Part shown: positions 1 to 9,390 of the stretch, one piece after another
Layout: the number at the start of each line of letters is the position of its first letter
How positions within the stretch are numbered: the stretch's first letter is position 1
Source: Caldilineaceae bacterium
GTDB lineage: Bacteria > Chloroflexota > Anaerolineae > Caldilineales > Caldilineaceae
Assembly: GCA_022827195.1 (NCBI GenBank)
Contig: JAJDTL010000040.1
Span: 96,730 to 160,729 of the forward strand
Reading direction: 5' to 3'
Length of the DNA stretch: 64,000 nucleotides
Position numbers and translations under genes: made by a program
The notes under the pieces: model-generated
Told to the model about the DNA's origin: nothing
Seen by the model: the letters and a program-made list of their open reading frames with translations, nothing else
Database searches by the model: none

Positions 1-870
1 GCCCACGGGAACAGTTCGGTCCTGGCCGATCTGATCGGCGTCAAGACGGCAGACTTTGTGATTACCGAAGCGGGCTTCGGCGCCGACATTGGCGCTGAGA
101 AGTTTTTCAATATCAAGTGTCGTTACAGCGGTTTGCGGCCGGACGCGGCGGTGCTGGTGGCCACGGTGCGTGCACTGAAGTCGCACACCGGCAGGTACCG
201 GGTGGTGCCGGGCAGGCCGCTGCCGCCGGAGATGCTGGAAGAGAACCCGGAAGACGTTGAAGAGGGTGCGGCCAACCTGCGAAAGCAGATTCAGAATGTG
301 CGGGCGCACGGCGTCAGCCCGGTCGTATGCGTCAACCAGTTCGCGACCGACTTTGAAAGCGAGATCCAAGTCATAGGGCGTGTGGCCGAAGAGGAGGGCG
401 CGCGCTGGGCCGTGTCGAACCACTGGGCGGAGGGCGGCGCGGGGGCCAGGGATCTGGCGCGAGCGGTGGTTGCGGCCGCGGAAGAGCCGACCGACTTCCG
501 CTTCCTGTACGGGCTGGAACAGCCCTTGAAGGAGAAGATTGAGAAGATCGCGACGACGATCTACGGCGCGGATGGCGTTGAATACACGCCGCTGGCGAAC
601 CGGCAGATCCGTCAATACGAAGCGAGCGGTTTCGGCAGTTTGCCGATATGTATGGCGAAGACACATTTGAGCCTGAGTCACGATCCCAAGCGCAAGGGCG
701 CGCCGAGCGGGTTCACTGTGCCGGTCCGCGAAGTGCGGGCGAGCGTCGGCGCGGGATTCGTGTATCCGCTGTTGGGCGAGATGCGAACGATGCCGGGCCT
801 GGGCAGCGCGCCTGCGGCTCAAAACGTGGACATCGACCTTGAGACCGGGCAGGTTACAGGGCTATTCTAG
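1..870 (+). CDS. fhs: Formate--tetrahydrofolate ligase, C-terminal part (5' end outside window)
   Basis: Makes 10-formyl-THF from formate, THF and ATP in cytosolic one-carbon metabolism. The frame is open from base 1, and the first codons already read AHGNSS, well inside the family, so the gene begins upstream of the window. About 289 residues remain of the usual 550 or so. Visible family blocks are TEAGFGADIGAEKF near the start, CVNQFATD, and the C-terminal GFTVPVREVRASVGAGF and GEMRTMPGLG blocks. It ends with TAG. A GTG at position 58 could be mistaken for a start but lies inside a conserved block. The next gene follows after about 135 bases on the same strand. Confidence 0.96.
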   Translation, partial: AHGNSSVLADLIGVKTADFVITEAGFGADIGAEKFFNIKCRYSGLRPDAAVLVATVRALKSHTGRYRVVPGRPLPPEMLEENPEDVEEGAANLRKQIQNVRAHGVSPVVCVNQFATDFESEIQVIGRVAEEEGARWAVSNHWAEGGAGARDLARAVVAAAEEPTDFRFLYGLEQPLKEKIEKIATTIYGADGVEYTPLANRQIRQYEASGFGSLPICMAKTHLSLSHDPKRKGAPSGFTVPVREVRASVGAGFVYPLLGEMRTMPGLGSAPAAQNVDIDLETGQVTGLF

Positions 871-1005
871 GGCGCGGGCGTGCGCTGAAATGTCTCGGTT
901 TACAGCCACTGACTGCTACCTTCCGCTACGGCCTCGAAGAACTGGAGGCGCCCGCCTGGGGATGGATTTGGGCGGATTTGGCGGCATCAGGTTACAATGT
1001 AGGTT

Positions 1006-4000
1006 ATGCCTTTAACGCTTCACGCTGCATGGATCAGTTCCGTAAGACGATCGTCAGGCGGCCAAGAGCAGGATAGAAACGGCCCTGTACAGTTGACCCC
1101 AGCGGCCGGCCAACCAGATCCCAATTCAAGTGAGCTTCGTTCGCCCAATCCCGGGGCGGCAGTCCGGGCAGGGATTCAGGCTGCGACCGGCCGAGGCCCG
1201 GTCGACCGTCCCGACGCGCCCGGGACGGGGATGTCCGAGAGTTGCGGACGTCTGTTTCTCTGGGCCGAGAACCACGACGGGGAGAGCAGCCAGCCTCAAC
1301 CCGGGGCGGACGGGAACGGAACGGCGCCGGAGGGCGTGCCGGCAGAGCGGGCGGCAGGCAATGGACCGGCAGCTGGATCGAATGGCAGGCGAGACTCTCG
1401 GACGGTGGGGGACAAACCCAGGGGGAAGATTCCCTCCCACCCTGAGCAGCTTCAGGTAGGTACATTGCGCCAGATGATGCGTCAGCTGGCGACTGCCAGC
1501 GAGCTGACCATTCTACTCGGAAACCCGGCGACCGCGACGGTCTGGCTGCCGAGCCGGAACGGCCAGCCGCAGACGCGCCTGGGCACCTATCAGCTGGGGG
1601 TCAACGCGCTGTCGGGAGAGGCGGGCGCTGACAGTTTGCAGCGCTGGCAAGTGACCGGCATGACGCTTGACCCCTTTCATGCGCTGGCCTTTCTGAGCCG
1701 CTTTACGAACCAGCGGCTGATTGAGATACCCTCCTCCACTGCGCTGTTTCGACACGCGCGGCAGGGCAACGACCTGCTCTTCTGGAGTCATGCGGCGAAG
1801 TTTGTCTTGGAGCTTCTTGCGGGCCAGCATTTCTTGCCGGGCCTGATTCCGGACCAGAGCGGCCGTTTCCGGGCGGCGTGGCAGCCGTTCATGATGGAGG
1901 GCAGCTTGCGGGAACGGCTTGAATTTCTTGTAGCTGCGATGCCGCCAATCTGTCGGGCGTATGAGCTGGAGTCACTGGAGGAAGCTCCCTCTTCCGGCGG
2001 CCTGTTGGAAGAGTTTATTGCCGCGCTGATGAACGGGGCGATTCGCGAGTGGACACCGAAGATCGAGCCACCAGAGGGAAACGGCCTCTTTGCTTCCGCG
2101 GAAGGCGTTCGCGAAGGCGGGGCCCGGCCGGCCGGCCATTCACCCGCCTCGCTCTGGGTGGAGGGCCTGTCCGGAGAGCCCCATACGCTGCAGCTGCCTC
2201 CGCAACCTGCCCACCAGCTCTATCAGCAGTGGATAGAATGGATGGAGCAGCTGCACACTTCTGTGGCGGATTCCAATTTCCAGGTGGCATTTGCTTTGGA
2301 ACTGCAGCCTGACGGCATTGACCGGATGCAGGACGACGGCAGTAGCTGGGCCGGTGAGGTAGGGCAGGCGTCGATTGCGAATTGGCATCTCAACTATTTT
2401 CTGCAGGACAGAGATGATCCTGAACTCCTCATCCCGGCGCACAAGGTGTGGAACGAGAACGGACAGAGCATTCGCATCAACGGACGGCGTTTTGACCAGC
2501 CGCAGGAGCGGTTGCTCACAGGCCTGGGCATTGCCAGTCGGCTGTTCACGCCGATACGTGAGAGCCTGCGGACACCGCGCCCGGAGCGTGCTGTCCTGTC
2601 TCTTGAAGACGCCTACCTGTTTCTGAAAGAGATTGGCCCGCTTCTGGAGAGCAGCGGCTTCAGCGTCATTATGCCGGAATGGTGGGCTGCGCGCAGCCGG
2701 TCCCGTTTAGGATTGCGGCTGCGGCTGGGAGGCGCCCAAGATGAAGGCCTGATCGACGGATCCTGGGGCCCAGGCCGTGAAGGGAGGCTACCGGCCGGCG
2801 ACCCGGGGCTGCCGGCGAGCGACGGCGCACTGGACTTAAACCGACTGATTCGATTCAGGTGGGAGCTGACGCTAGGCGAGAGGACGCTGAGCAGAGAGGA
2901 GTTCGACAGCCTGGCCGAGCTGGGTTCGCCGCTGGTCCGGGTCGGCGACGAATGGCTGGAGCTGGAGCCAGGCCAGGTTGAGGCCGCCCGTAGGTTCATC
3001 GACGCCAGCCAGACCGAAGGACAGATGTCTTTGCTGCAAGCGGTGGGGATGGCGCAGGCTTACGCGAGGGGCGTCGGCGAGGAACAGGATGGAGAGGAAG
3101 GGACCGGCCCGGCGGACCGCTCCGGCAACAAGCGGACGAGCGGATCGTCAATCGGTCCAACGGGGCCTGCTGCCCGAACGGCCGGGCTTCTGTTCGGTTC
3201 GACGGATGGATGGGAGATTCCCGGAGGAATGCCCGGGCCGGAACTTCCGCTGGACGCAGTGGTTGCGGATGGCTGGCTGGAAACGGCCCTCGAACGGCTG
3301 CGGGGGCTGGAACAGATTGAAGAGGTCTATGAACCCGAAGGCTTTGTAGGCACCTTGCGGCCCTACCAGCGGAGGGGCGTGGGCTGGCTCTGCTTTTTGC
3401 GTTGGCTCGGGCTGGGGGCCTGCCTCGCAGACGATATGGGCCTGGGAAAAACGATCCAGGCGATTGCTCTGCTGCTCCGTTCGCGTCAACAGCGGGACGG
3501 GAGAGACTCGGGCGAGGAGGAAGAGACGCGGCACCTGCCGGCGCTTCTCATCTGTCCGACAAGTGTTGTGGCCAACTGGCGGCACGAGATTGAGCGATTC
3601 GCGCCTGAGCTGCGGCTCCTCCTGCACCATGGCAGCGGCAGGCTGACGGGCGACGATTTCCGCGCCGCGTTGCCGCAGCAGGACTTAGTGATCACGAGTT
3701 TTGGCATTGCGCGCCGGGATATAGAGATGCTGGCGGCCCAGGAGTGGAGCGATCTGATCCTGGACGAGGCACAGAATATCAAGAATCCGGCGGCAAAGCA
3801 GACCCAGGCGGTACGGCGTCTGACCGGCCAGTCGCGTGAATTGCTGGATCCGGGGCGCGTTCAGCCGTTCCGCATTGCATTGACGGGCACGCCGGTGGAG
3901 AACCGCTTGCTGGAACTGTGGAGCATCATGGAGTTTCTTAATCCCGGCTACCTGGGAAAACGGGAACATTTTCGCCAGCAGTTTGTACTGCCGATTGAGC

Positions 4001-4842
4001 GCTACAATGATGACCTGGCCGCGGCGGAGCTGCGACGCCTGGCCCAGCCATTCCTGCTGCGGCGTCTGAAGACGGACCCATCGATCATTTCCGACCTGCC
4101 CGAGAAGAATGAGATGGTCGTCTTCTGCTCGCTGACGCAGGAGCAGGAGGCGCTGTACACGCGGGTGATCGAGGAGACGATGGCGCGGGTAGAGGCCAGC
4201 GAGGGCGTCCAGCGAAGGGGCCTGGTATTGAGCCTGCTGCTCAAGCTGAAGCAGGTCACAAACCATCCCGCGCACTACCTGGGCGAGCAGGAGCCTCTGG
4301 AGGACCGCAGCGGCAAGCTGAGCCGGCTGACCGAAATGCTTGATGAGGCGCTAAGCATCGGCGACCGGGCGCTGATATTCACGCAGTTTGTTGAGATGGG
4401 ACATTTGTTGCGCGGGCATCTGATGAAGACGCTGGGGCGCGAGGCGCTCTTCCTTCACGGCGGCACGCCGGCCTCGAAACGGGAGCAGATGGTGCGTTCG
4501 TTCCAGGAAGACAGGGCGGGCGCCCCGATCTTTGTCCTCAGTCTGCGTGCCGGGGGCGTGGGCGTGAATCTGACCAGGGCGAATCATGTCTTCCACTTCG
4601 ACCGCTGGTGGAATCCGGCGGTGGAGAACCAGGCAACGGACCGGGCGTTTCGCATCGGCCAGAAGCGGTCTGTTCAAGTGTACAAATTTGTGGTGGCCGG
4701 CACGCTGGAAGAGCAGATCCACAAGATGATCGAAAGCAAGCAGAACCTGGCGGAATCAATCGTAAACAGCGGTGAGGACTGGCTGGCGGACCTGGATACC
4801 GAGGGGCTGCGCAGGCTGATTGAATTGCGGAACAGCGGCTAA
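1006..4842 (+). CDS. SNF2-family DEAD/DEAH helicase (YwqA-like)
   Basis: ATP-dependent DNA translocase/helicase of the bacterial SNF2 group, about 1278 aa. The C-terminal motor shows Walker A DMGLGKT near residue 810, a DEAQ box near 917, LTGTPVENR, and motif VI QATDRAFRIGQ near 1208. The N-terminal half is the poorly conserved accessory region of this family. The ATG at 1006 is supported because the protein opens with LHAAWI and later has LFLWAE, two short blocks expected at the start of this family. Between and after them lie about 100 Gly/Arg/Pro-rich, probably disordered residues. The next gene, 26 bases downstream, encodes a SWIM zinc-finger protein, the usual partner of this helicase (compare ywqA-ywqB of Bacillus). 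A role in DNA repair or remodelling is inferred. Confidence 0.93.
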   Translation: MPLTLHAAWISSVRRSSGGQEQDRNGPVQLTPAAGQPDPNSSELRSPNPGAAVRAGIQAATGRGPVDRPDAPGTGMSESCGRLFLWAENHDGESSQPQPGADGNGTAPEGVPAERAAGNGPAAGSNGRRDSRTVGDKPRGKIPSHPEQLQVGTLRQMMRQLATASELTILLGNPATATVWLPSRNGQPQTRLGTYQLGVNALSGEAGADSLQRWQVTGMTLDPFHALAFLSRFTNQRLIEIPSSTALFRHARQGNDLLFWSHAAKFVLELLAGQHFLPGLIPDQSGRFRAAWQPFMMEGSLRERLEFLVAAMPPICRAYELESLEEAPSSGGLLEEFIAALMNGAIREWTPKIEPPEGNGLFASAEGVREGGARPAGHSPASLWVEGLSGEPHTLQLPPQPAHQLYQQWIEWMEQLHTSVADSNFQVAFALELQPDGIDRMQDDGSSWAGEVGQASIANWHLNYFLQDRDDPELLIPAHKVWNENGQSIRINGRRFDQPQERLLTGLGIASRLFTPIRESLRTPRPERAVLSLEDAYLFLKEIGPLLESSGFSVIMPEWWAARSRSRLGLRLRLGGAQDEGLIDGSWGPGREGRLPAGDPGLPASDGALDLNRLIRFRWELTLGERTLSREEFDSLAELGSPLVRVGDEWLELEPGQVEAARRFIDASQTEGQMSLLQAVGMAQAYARGVGEEQDGEEGTGPADRSGNKRTSGSSIGPTGPAARTAGLLFGSTDGWEIPGGMPGPELPLDAVVADGWLETALERLRGLEQIEEVYEPEGFVGTLRPYQRRGVGWLCFLRWLGLGACLADDMGLGKTIQAIALLLRSRQQRDGRDSGEEEETRHLPALLICPTSVVANWRHEIERFAPELRLLLHHGSGRLTGDDFRAALPQQDLVITSFGIARRDIEMLAAQEWSDLILDEAQNIKNPAAKQTQAVRRLTGQSRELLDPGRVQPFRIALTGTPVENRLLELWSIMEFLNPGYLGKREHFRQQFVLPIERYNDDLAAAELRRLAQPFLLRRLKTDPSIISDLPEKNEMVVFCSLTQEQEALYTRVIEETMARVEASEGVQRRGLVLSLLLKLKQVTNHPAHYLGEQEPLEDRSGKLSRLTEMLDEALSIGDRALIFTQFVEMGHLLRGHLMKTLGREALFLHGGTPASKREQMVRSFQEDRAGAPIFVLSLRAGGVGVNLTRANHVFHFDRWWNPAVENQATDRAFRIGQKRSVQVYKFVVAGTLEEQIHKMIESKQNLAESIVNSGEDWLADLDTEGLRRLIELRNSG

Positions 4843-4868
4843 ACGGCCGGCAAAGTATAGGGCAACGC

Positions 4869-5813
4869 GTGGACCAATCAAAGGGCGGGTCTAAAGGCGG
4901 GGCAGGTTCTTGGTCTGAACGCTGGTACGCCTTCCTGGGCGGCGTGGGCTATGACTTGCGTAGGGGGCAATCGCTCGCGCGTCGAATGAGCGTGGCGTCG
5001 GTCGACGTTCAGGTGGGCCGCGTTGTGGCGGAGCTGGAGGAGATCGACCGGGGCACTTCCCTCGTGGAGATCGAGATTGTGCCGCTGCACGTTGAAGCTT
5101 GGGCTGCCGTCTTGGACGCGCTGGCAGGTGAGGCGCTGCTTGCTGCCCAGCTCCTTGCCGGCGGGACAGAGGGGGAGACAGTTCGCTCGGTCATGGATAC
5201 TGTTTTCGACAGGGCCGGGGTGGAGCTGTTGCCGTCGGCGCCCGGTCCCGGAGAGATCATGGCGGTCTGCAGCGGCTGCAGCGGCGAAGAGAGATCATGC
5301 AGACATATATTGGTCGCCCTCCACCTGTTCGGGCGCATGATCACCGAAGACCCCTGGCTGCTGCTGCGGCTGCGCGGCCAGGACCGTCAGCAGATCCTGG
5401 CAGGGTTGCGGCGGCGGCGCAGCGACGGCGATTCGGGGCGAGCCGACGCGGGGAGAGCAATTTCGACAGCGCCGCCGGGGGCGGCCGTGGCCGGCGTCGA
5501 GTCAATGCACGGGGACGGGGCGCCAGCATCCGCACAGAGGGAAGAGCCGCCTCTGGCCGTCCAGATCGACAGTTTCTGGGGCAAGCGCCGGTTGGCAGGT
5601 CCGGAGGGCACACAGCAAGACCTGGGGGCTTTACACTACAACATCAACCCACCGCTGATCCGCCTGGCGCTCTTACGGCGACTCGGTCCGCCGCCGTTCC
5701 CACAGGACGGCATGGAAGTCTACGAAAGGCTGGCCCGTACCTATCTGGAGGTATCGGAAAGGGCGCTGGAGCTGGCCTACAGACCGGAGCCTGACGCAGA
5801 GAGTACGGACTGA
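4869..5813 (+). CDS. SWIM zinc-finger protein, partner of SNF2 helicase
   Basis: Protein of 314 aa with a SWIM-type zinc site: Cys134, Cys137, Cys144 and His146 (CSGC...SCRH). The N-terminal segment with RGQSLARRMSV and the following beta-rich stretch matches the region preceding SWIM in YwqB-like proteins. SWIM domains bind DNA or proteins, and here probably help the upstream helicase. The start is GTG at 4869, 26 bases after the helicase stop, with no strong ribosome-binding site, which suggests translational coupling. The C-terminal half has an Arg/Ala/Gly-rich linker (about residues 180-230) and then a helical tail. The stop is followed at once by the SD of the next gene. Confidence 0.85.
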   Translation: MDQSKGGSKGGAGSWSERWYAFLGGVGYDLRRGQSLARRMSVASVDVQVGRVVAELEEIDRGTSLVEIEIVPLHVEAWAAVLDALAGEALLAAQLLAGGTEGETVRSVMDTVFDRAGVELLPSAPGPGEIMAVCSGCSGEERSCRHILVALHLFGRMITEDPWLLLRLRGQDRQQILAGLRRRRSDGDSGRADAGRAISTAPPGAAVAGVESMHGDGAPASAQREEPPLAVQIDSFWGKRRLAGPEGTQQDLGALHYNINPPLIRLALLRRLGPPPFPQDGMEVYERLARTYLEVSERALELAYRPEPDAESTD

Positions 5814-5826
5814 CAAGGAGGACCCT

Positions 5827-7236
5827 TTGATAGCGCAACTTCTGGCCCAGCGAGCGTCTGACCGCAATCCAATTCGCGTGGGCATCGTCGGCACCGGAAA
5901 GTTCGGGGCAGGCCTGGTCGCGCAGATTTCGCAGATGAAAGGCATGGTCGTTGCCGCGATCGCGGATATCAAGGCGCACAACGCGCGTTACGCCTACGAG
6001 TCGAGCGGTGTGCCGGCTGAGGAGATTCGGACCGCCGAAACCGGCGCTGAGCTGGAGGATGCCGTCCGGGCCGGCAAGCCTGTAATCGTTGAGGACGGGC
6101 TGGCCCTGGGGGACTGCGAGTCGATTGACGTTGTTGTCGAGTCGACTGGACTGCCGGACGTGGGCGCGCGGCACGGCTTCCACGCGCTGAGCAACGGCAA
6201 GCACGTGGTTATGGTAAATGTGGAAGCGGACGTTACGGTGGGCCCCTTCCTGCGACGTACGGCCGATGCTGCCGGCGTTGTCTACACGATGGTGGACGGG
6301 GACCAGCCTGCAGTGACGTGGAACATCGTCGAGTGGGCCCGCAGCCTTGGTCTGGAGATCGTGGCCGCGGGCCGGGGCACAATCTTTTACGCCGACGATT
6401 TCGAAGGCACGCCGGAAACGGCCGCGGCGCGATTCGGCTTCTCGCCGGAGCACATCGAGCGGCGCACAATCAATTTGAAGATGTTCAACTCGTTCCGCGA
6501 CGGAACCAAGGCGCAGGTTGAGATGACGGCCCTGGCAAATGCGGCCGGGCTGGAGCCGGACGTGCGCGGCATGCACGAGCCCTCGGTAAACCTGGAGGAG
6601 ATCCCGCAGCAGTTCAGCTTGCGGGAGGAGGGAGGGCTGCTCACCCGCCACGGCGTGGTCGAGCTGGCAAACTCGGTGGCGGATGATGGCGAAACGATGC
6701 TGCCCAACCCGATCCGAATGGGCGTCTTTGCCGTGGTGCGGTCGGAGCATCCTTTCACGCAGGAGGATCTGGCCTATCACGGTTGCCACGTAGGCGGCGA
6801 GGGAAAGAATTTCCTGCTCTACCGGCCCTACCACCTGGTTGCGGTCCCCGCACCTCTCAGCATCGCGCGCGCCGTCCTGTTCAACGCCGCCAATGGCTCA
6901 TGTGCGGCGACGCCGACGGCGGAGTGCATCGCAGTGGCCAAACGGGACCTGCGGCGGGGCGAGGTCCTGGACGGCGGTGGCGGCTACACTGTTGTCGGCC
7001 AGTGTGAGAAGGCCGGCATCGCCGGGCGGGACGGTCTCCTTCCCCTCGGACTCGCGGACGGGGCGACGCTGAAACGGGATGTTGGCAAGGGCGAAGCAAT
7101 CCTCTACGCGGACGTGTCATTGAACGAAGACTCGTTTGTACTGAAGATGCGCCGGCTGCAGGACGAAATCACATGCCGAGAGCAGGGACTGTACAACATT
7201 GGCAACGGTCCGCCAGTGGCCGCGGTCCGGAAGTAG
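5827..7236 (+). CDS. NAD(P)-binding oxidoreductase with C-terminal SAF domain
   Basis: Protein of 469 aa. The N-terminal Rossmann motif GIVGTGKFGAGL (about residues 20-31) and a homoserine-dehydrogenase-like layout are followed by a middle substrate domain and a C-terminal SAF-like segment (LGLADGATLKRDVGKGEAI, about 410-430). SAF domains bind sugar acids or sialic acid, so a sugar-acid substrate is plausible but unproven. The start is TTG at 5827, with a strong SD (aaggagg, 5815-5821) five bases upstream. That SD overlaps the end of the SWIM gene region, suggesting cotranscription. The precise reaction is not assigned. Confidence 0.8.
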   Translation: MIAQLLAQRASDRNPIRVGIVGTGKFGAGLVAQISQMKGMVVAAIADIKAHNARYAYESSGVPAEEIRTAETGAELEDAVRAGKPVIVEDGLALGDCESIDVVVESTGLPDVGARHGFHALSNGKHVVMVNVEADVTVGPFLRRTADAAGVVYTMVDGDQPAVTWNIVEWARSLGLEIVAAGRGTIFYADDFEGTPETAAARFGFSPEHIERRTINLKMFNSFRDGTKAQVEMTALANAAGLEPDVRGMHEPSVNLEEIPQQFSLREEGGLLTRHGVVELANSVADDGETMLPNPIRMGVFAVVRSEHPFTQEDLAYHGCHVGGEGKNFLLYRPYHLVAVPAPLSIARAVLFNAANGSCAATPTAECIAVAKRDLRRGEVLDGGGGYTVVGQCEKAGIAGRDGLLPLGLADGATLKRDVGKGEAILYADVSLNEDSFVLKMRRLQDEITCREQGLYNIGNGPPVAAVRK

Positions 7237-7364
7237 CAACGGTCCGGAAAAGGGCTGCAACTGAGCAGGCAGGCCCCTAGAGTAAAGATTCTGCCGTCAA
7301 ATGCTGGTGTGCATTCCGTCTGCACGGTAGATGGAGACCGTTTGAGCGGGGCAAGGAGAAGGGC

Positions 7365-8384
7365 ATGGACTACCGCCGACTGGGGCGCACGGGACTGAAG
7401 GTCTCGGAGATTTCGCTGGGGACGATGACCTTTGGCCGCGATAGCGACGAGTCAGAGGCGCAACGCATCGTGGACCTGGCGTTTGACGCAGGGATCAATT
7501 TTTTCGATACGGCCAACTCTTACGCGGAAAGCGCGTCGGAAACGATACTGGGCAAGGCGCTGCAGGGGCGGCGGCGAAACGCGGTGGTTGCAACCAAATT
7601 CTTCAACCCGACTGGCAGCGACGTGAACAGCTCGGGAACGAGCCGGTTTCATCTGATGCAGGCGGTGGAGGACAGCTTGCGCCGACTGCAAATGGAATAT
7701 ATAGACGTTTACTATATCCATCATGTGGATGCGCAGACACCGCTGGACGAGACGCTGCGCGCGCTGGACGACCTGGTGCGGCAGGGCAAGGTGCGATACA
7801 CGGCTTGCAGCAATTTCGAGGCTTGGAGGTTGATGGAGGCGATGTGGCTGAGCGACCACAATGGTTGGGAGCGGTTCGCCGCGTATCAACCGCAGTACAG
7901 CCTGGTTGTGCGCGACATCGAGCAGGAGATCATTCCCGTCTGCGAGCTGAAGGGAGTCGGTGTGGTCGTGTGGAGTCCGCTCGGCGGCGGATTTCTGACG
8001 GGCAAGTATAGGCCGGGGCAGCGGACGGCGCCGGGCACCCGTTCGGAGGAGGGTTGGGCCTATCCCGACCGGAACTTCGCGGCCAATGCCGACCGGACGC
8101 TGGCTGTGCTGCTGGAGGTGGCGGCTGAGCTGGGGCGAAGCCCGGCCCAGGTAGCGGTCCGCTGGACGCTGGACCAGCCGGCGATCACGAGCGCGATCGT
8201 GGGGGCGCGCACGCAGGAGCAGCTGCGCGACAATGTGGGCGCCGGCGGTTGGACCCTTCCTGCCGACGCGTTGCAGAGATTGAGCGAGGTCTCCCATCTG
8301 CCCGACCGCTATCCGAAATCGATTGAGACCGACATGCAAGAACGGCGCAATAGCGCAGTTTCGATGCCATCACTGCGGAGCTGA
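7365..8384 (+). CDS. Aldo/keto reductase
   Basis: NADPH-dependent (beta/alpha)8 reductase of 339 aa. It shows the LGRTGLKVSEISLGTMTFG opening, the catalytic FDTANSYAE segment (Asp and Tyr), VATKFF with the active-site Lys, and YYIHHVD with the His. The later SPLGGGFLTGKY and RWTLDQPAITSAIVGART blocks are typical of the YajO/Tas-like group that acts on aldehydes and ketones. The start ATG 7365 follows aaggag by about seven bases. It is the first of two closely spaced genes, with the acetyltransferase start eight bases after its stop. The substrate cannot be read from the sequence. Confidence 0.92.
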   Translation: MDYRRLGRTGLKVSEISLGTMTFGRDSDESEAQRIVDLAFDAGINFFDTANSYAESASETILGKALQGRRRNAVVATKFFNPTGSDVNSSGTSRFHLMQAVEDSLRRLQMEYIDVYYIHHVDAQTPLDETLRALDDLVRQGKVRYTACSNFEAWRLMEAMWLSDHNGWERFAAYQPQYSLVVRDIEQEIIPVCELKGVGVVVWSPLGGGFLTGKYRPGQRTAPGTRSEEGWAYPDRNFAANADRTLAVLLEVAAELGRSPAQVAVRWTLDQPAITSAIVGARTQEQLRDNVGAGGWTLPADALQRLSEVSHLPDRYPKSIETDMQERRNSAVSMPSLRS

Positions 8385-8392
8385 ACAGTCGC

Positions 8393-9367
8393 ATGTACAA
8401 TTTCCACGAGTTCAAGCCAACTGCGGAGGAATACCAAGCGCTCGCGTCGCTCCACCGGGTCGTCTCGCCGGATGGACGGAAGGAGACAGCCGCCGAACTG
8501 AAGAAAGAGGACGCTGGCTGGCCGCGGAGCAGACTCTTTAAGCGCTTTATCGCGACCGAGGACGAAGGCGAGTACGTCGCCGAGGGCGTCTGCTTCGAGG
8601 CCTACTGGCAGTTCAAGGCGGGCACAGTTCACCTACATTTCAGCATCGACCCCGGTCACGCGACAGAGCGTGTTTTGCCCGGACTGTATGCTGCCCTTTT
8701 GGGCTTCCTGAACCGGCGCGGCGAATGTGTGGACTGCTTAAGCTGCGGCGCGAGCGAGGAGGACGGGGCGCGAATGCGCTTCCTCAAGCACGAAGGCTTC
8801 CGCGAGGTGATGCGCTGGCCTTCGTCGGAGCTGCGGCTGGCGGAGTTCGACGCGTCCAGACATGCACCGTACCCCGAAGAGACCGAAAAGGCCGGAATTA
8901 GGATTCTCACGCTGCGTCAAATCAAGGAAGAAGTCTGTGACTGGAAGCGAAAGCTGCGCGACCTGCGCCATGCGCTCCTCCTCGACGTGCCCGCGCCGGA
9001 CCCGCCGACGAAGCCGACGCTGGCGGAGTTCGAGGAGATGATCCTGCAGGACTCGGCGCTGGTAGAAGAGGCCTTCTTCGTCGCCCTTGCCGAAGACGGC
9101 TCGTTCCTGGGCTTGAGCAATCTGTGGCGAAATGACGAAGCTGGCAAGAATCTGGACACAGGTCTAACCGGCGTCGTGCGCAGCCACCGGAGGCGAAAAC
9201 TGGGACTTTCACTCAAGTTGCATACAGTTCGCTACGCGCAGGCGGCCGGGGCCAAAACTATCAGGGCCAGAAACGAAGAAAACAGTTCGATGCTTGCTTT
9301 GAACCGCAAACTGGGATTCGTGCCGAAGCCGGCATGGATCAATCTTCATAAGTCTTTTTCCGGTTGA
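8393..9367 (+). CDS. GNAT-family N-acetyltransferase (tandem GNAT fold)
   Basis: Protein of 324 aa. The C-terminal half carries a clear acetyl-CoA-binding segment, GVVRSHRRRKLGLSLKLH, followed by ARNEENSSMLALNRKLGF, the usual GNAT end block. The N-terminal half has a weaker second copy with RMRFLKHEGFRE near residue 130, suggesting two fused GNAT folds as in mycothiol-synthase-like proteins. ATG 8393 lies eight bases after the aldo/keto reductase stop and has only a weak SD, so coupling is likely. The acceptor substrate is unknown. Confidence 0.85.
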   Translation: MYNFHEFKPTAEEYQALASLHRVVSPDGRKETAAELKKEDAGWPRSRLFKRFIATEDEGEYVAEGVCFEAYWQFKAGTVHLHFSIDPGHATERVLPGLYAALLGFLNRRGECVDCLSCGASEEDGARMRFLKHEGFREVMRWPSSELRLAEFDASRHAPYPEETEKAGIRILTLRQIKEEVCDWKRKLRDLRHALLLDVPAPDPPTKPTLAEFEEMILQDSALVEEAFFVALAEDGSFLGLSNLWRNDEAGKNLDTGLTGVVRSHRRRKLGLSLKLHTVRYAQAAGAKTIRARNEENSSMLALNRKLGFVPKPAWINLHKSFSG

Positions 9368-9390
9368 CCAAGGTTAAGGAGACGATTCAC

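Noticed and set aside
5644..6834. 396-codon minus-strand frame opposite the SAF-domain oxidoreductase
   Set aside because: Antisense shadow: no motifs, while the plus strand has a clear Rossmann motif and SD.
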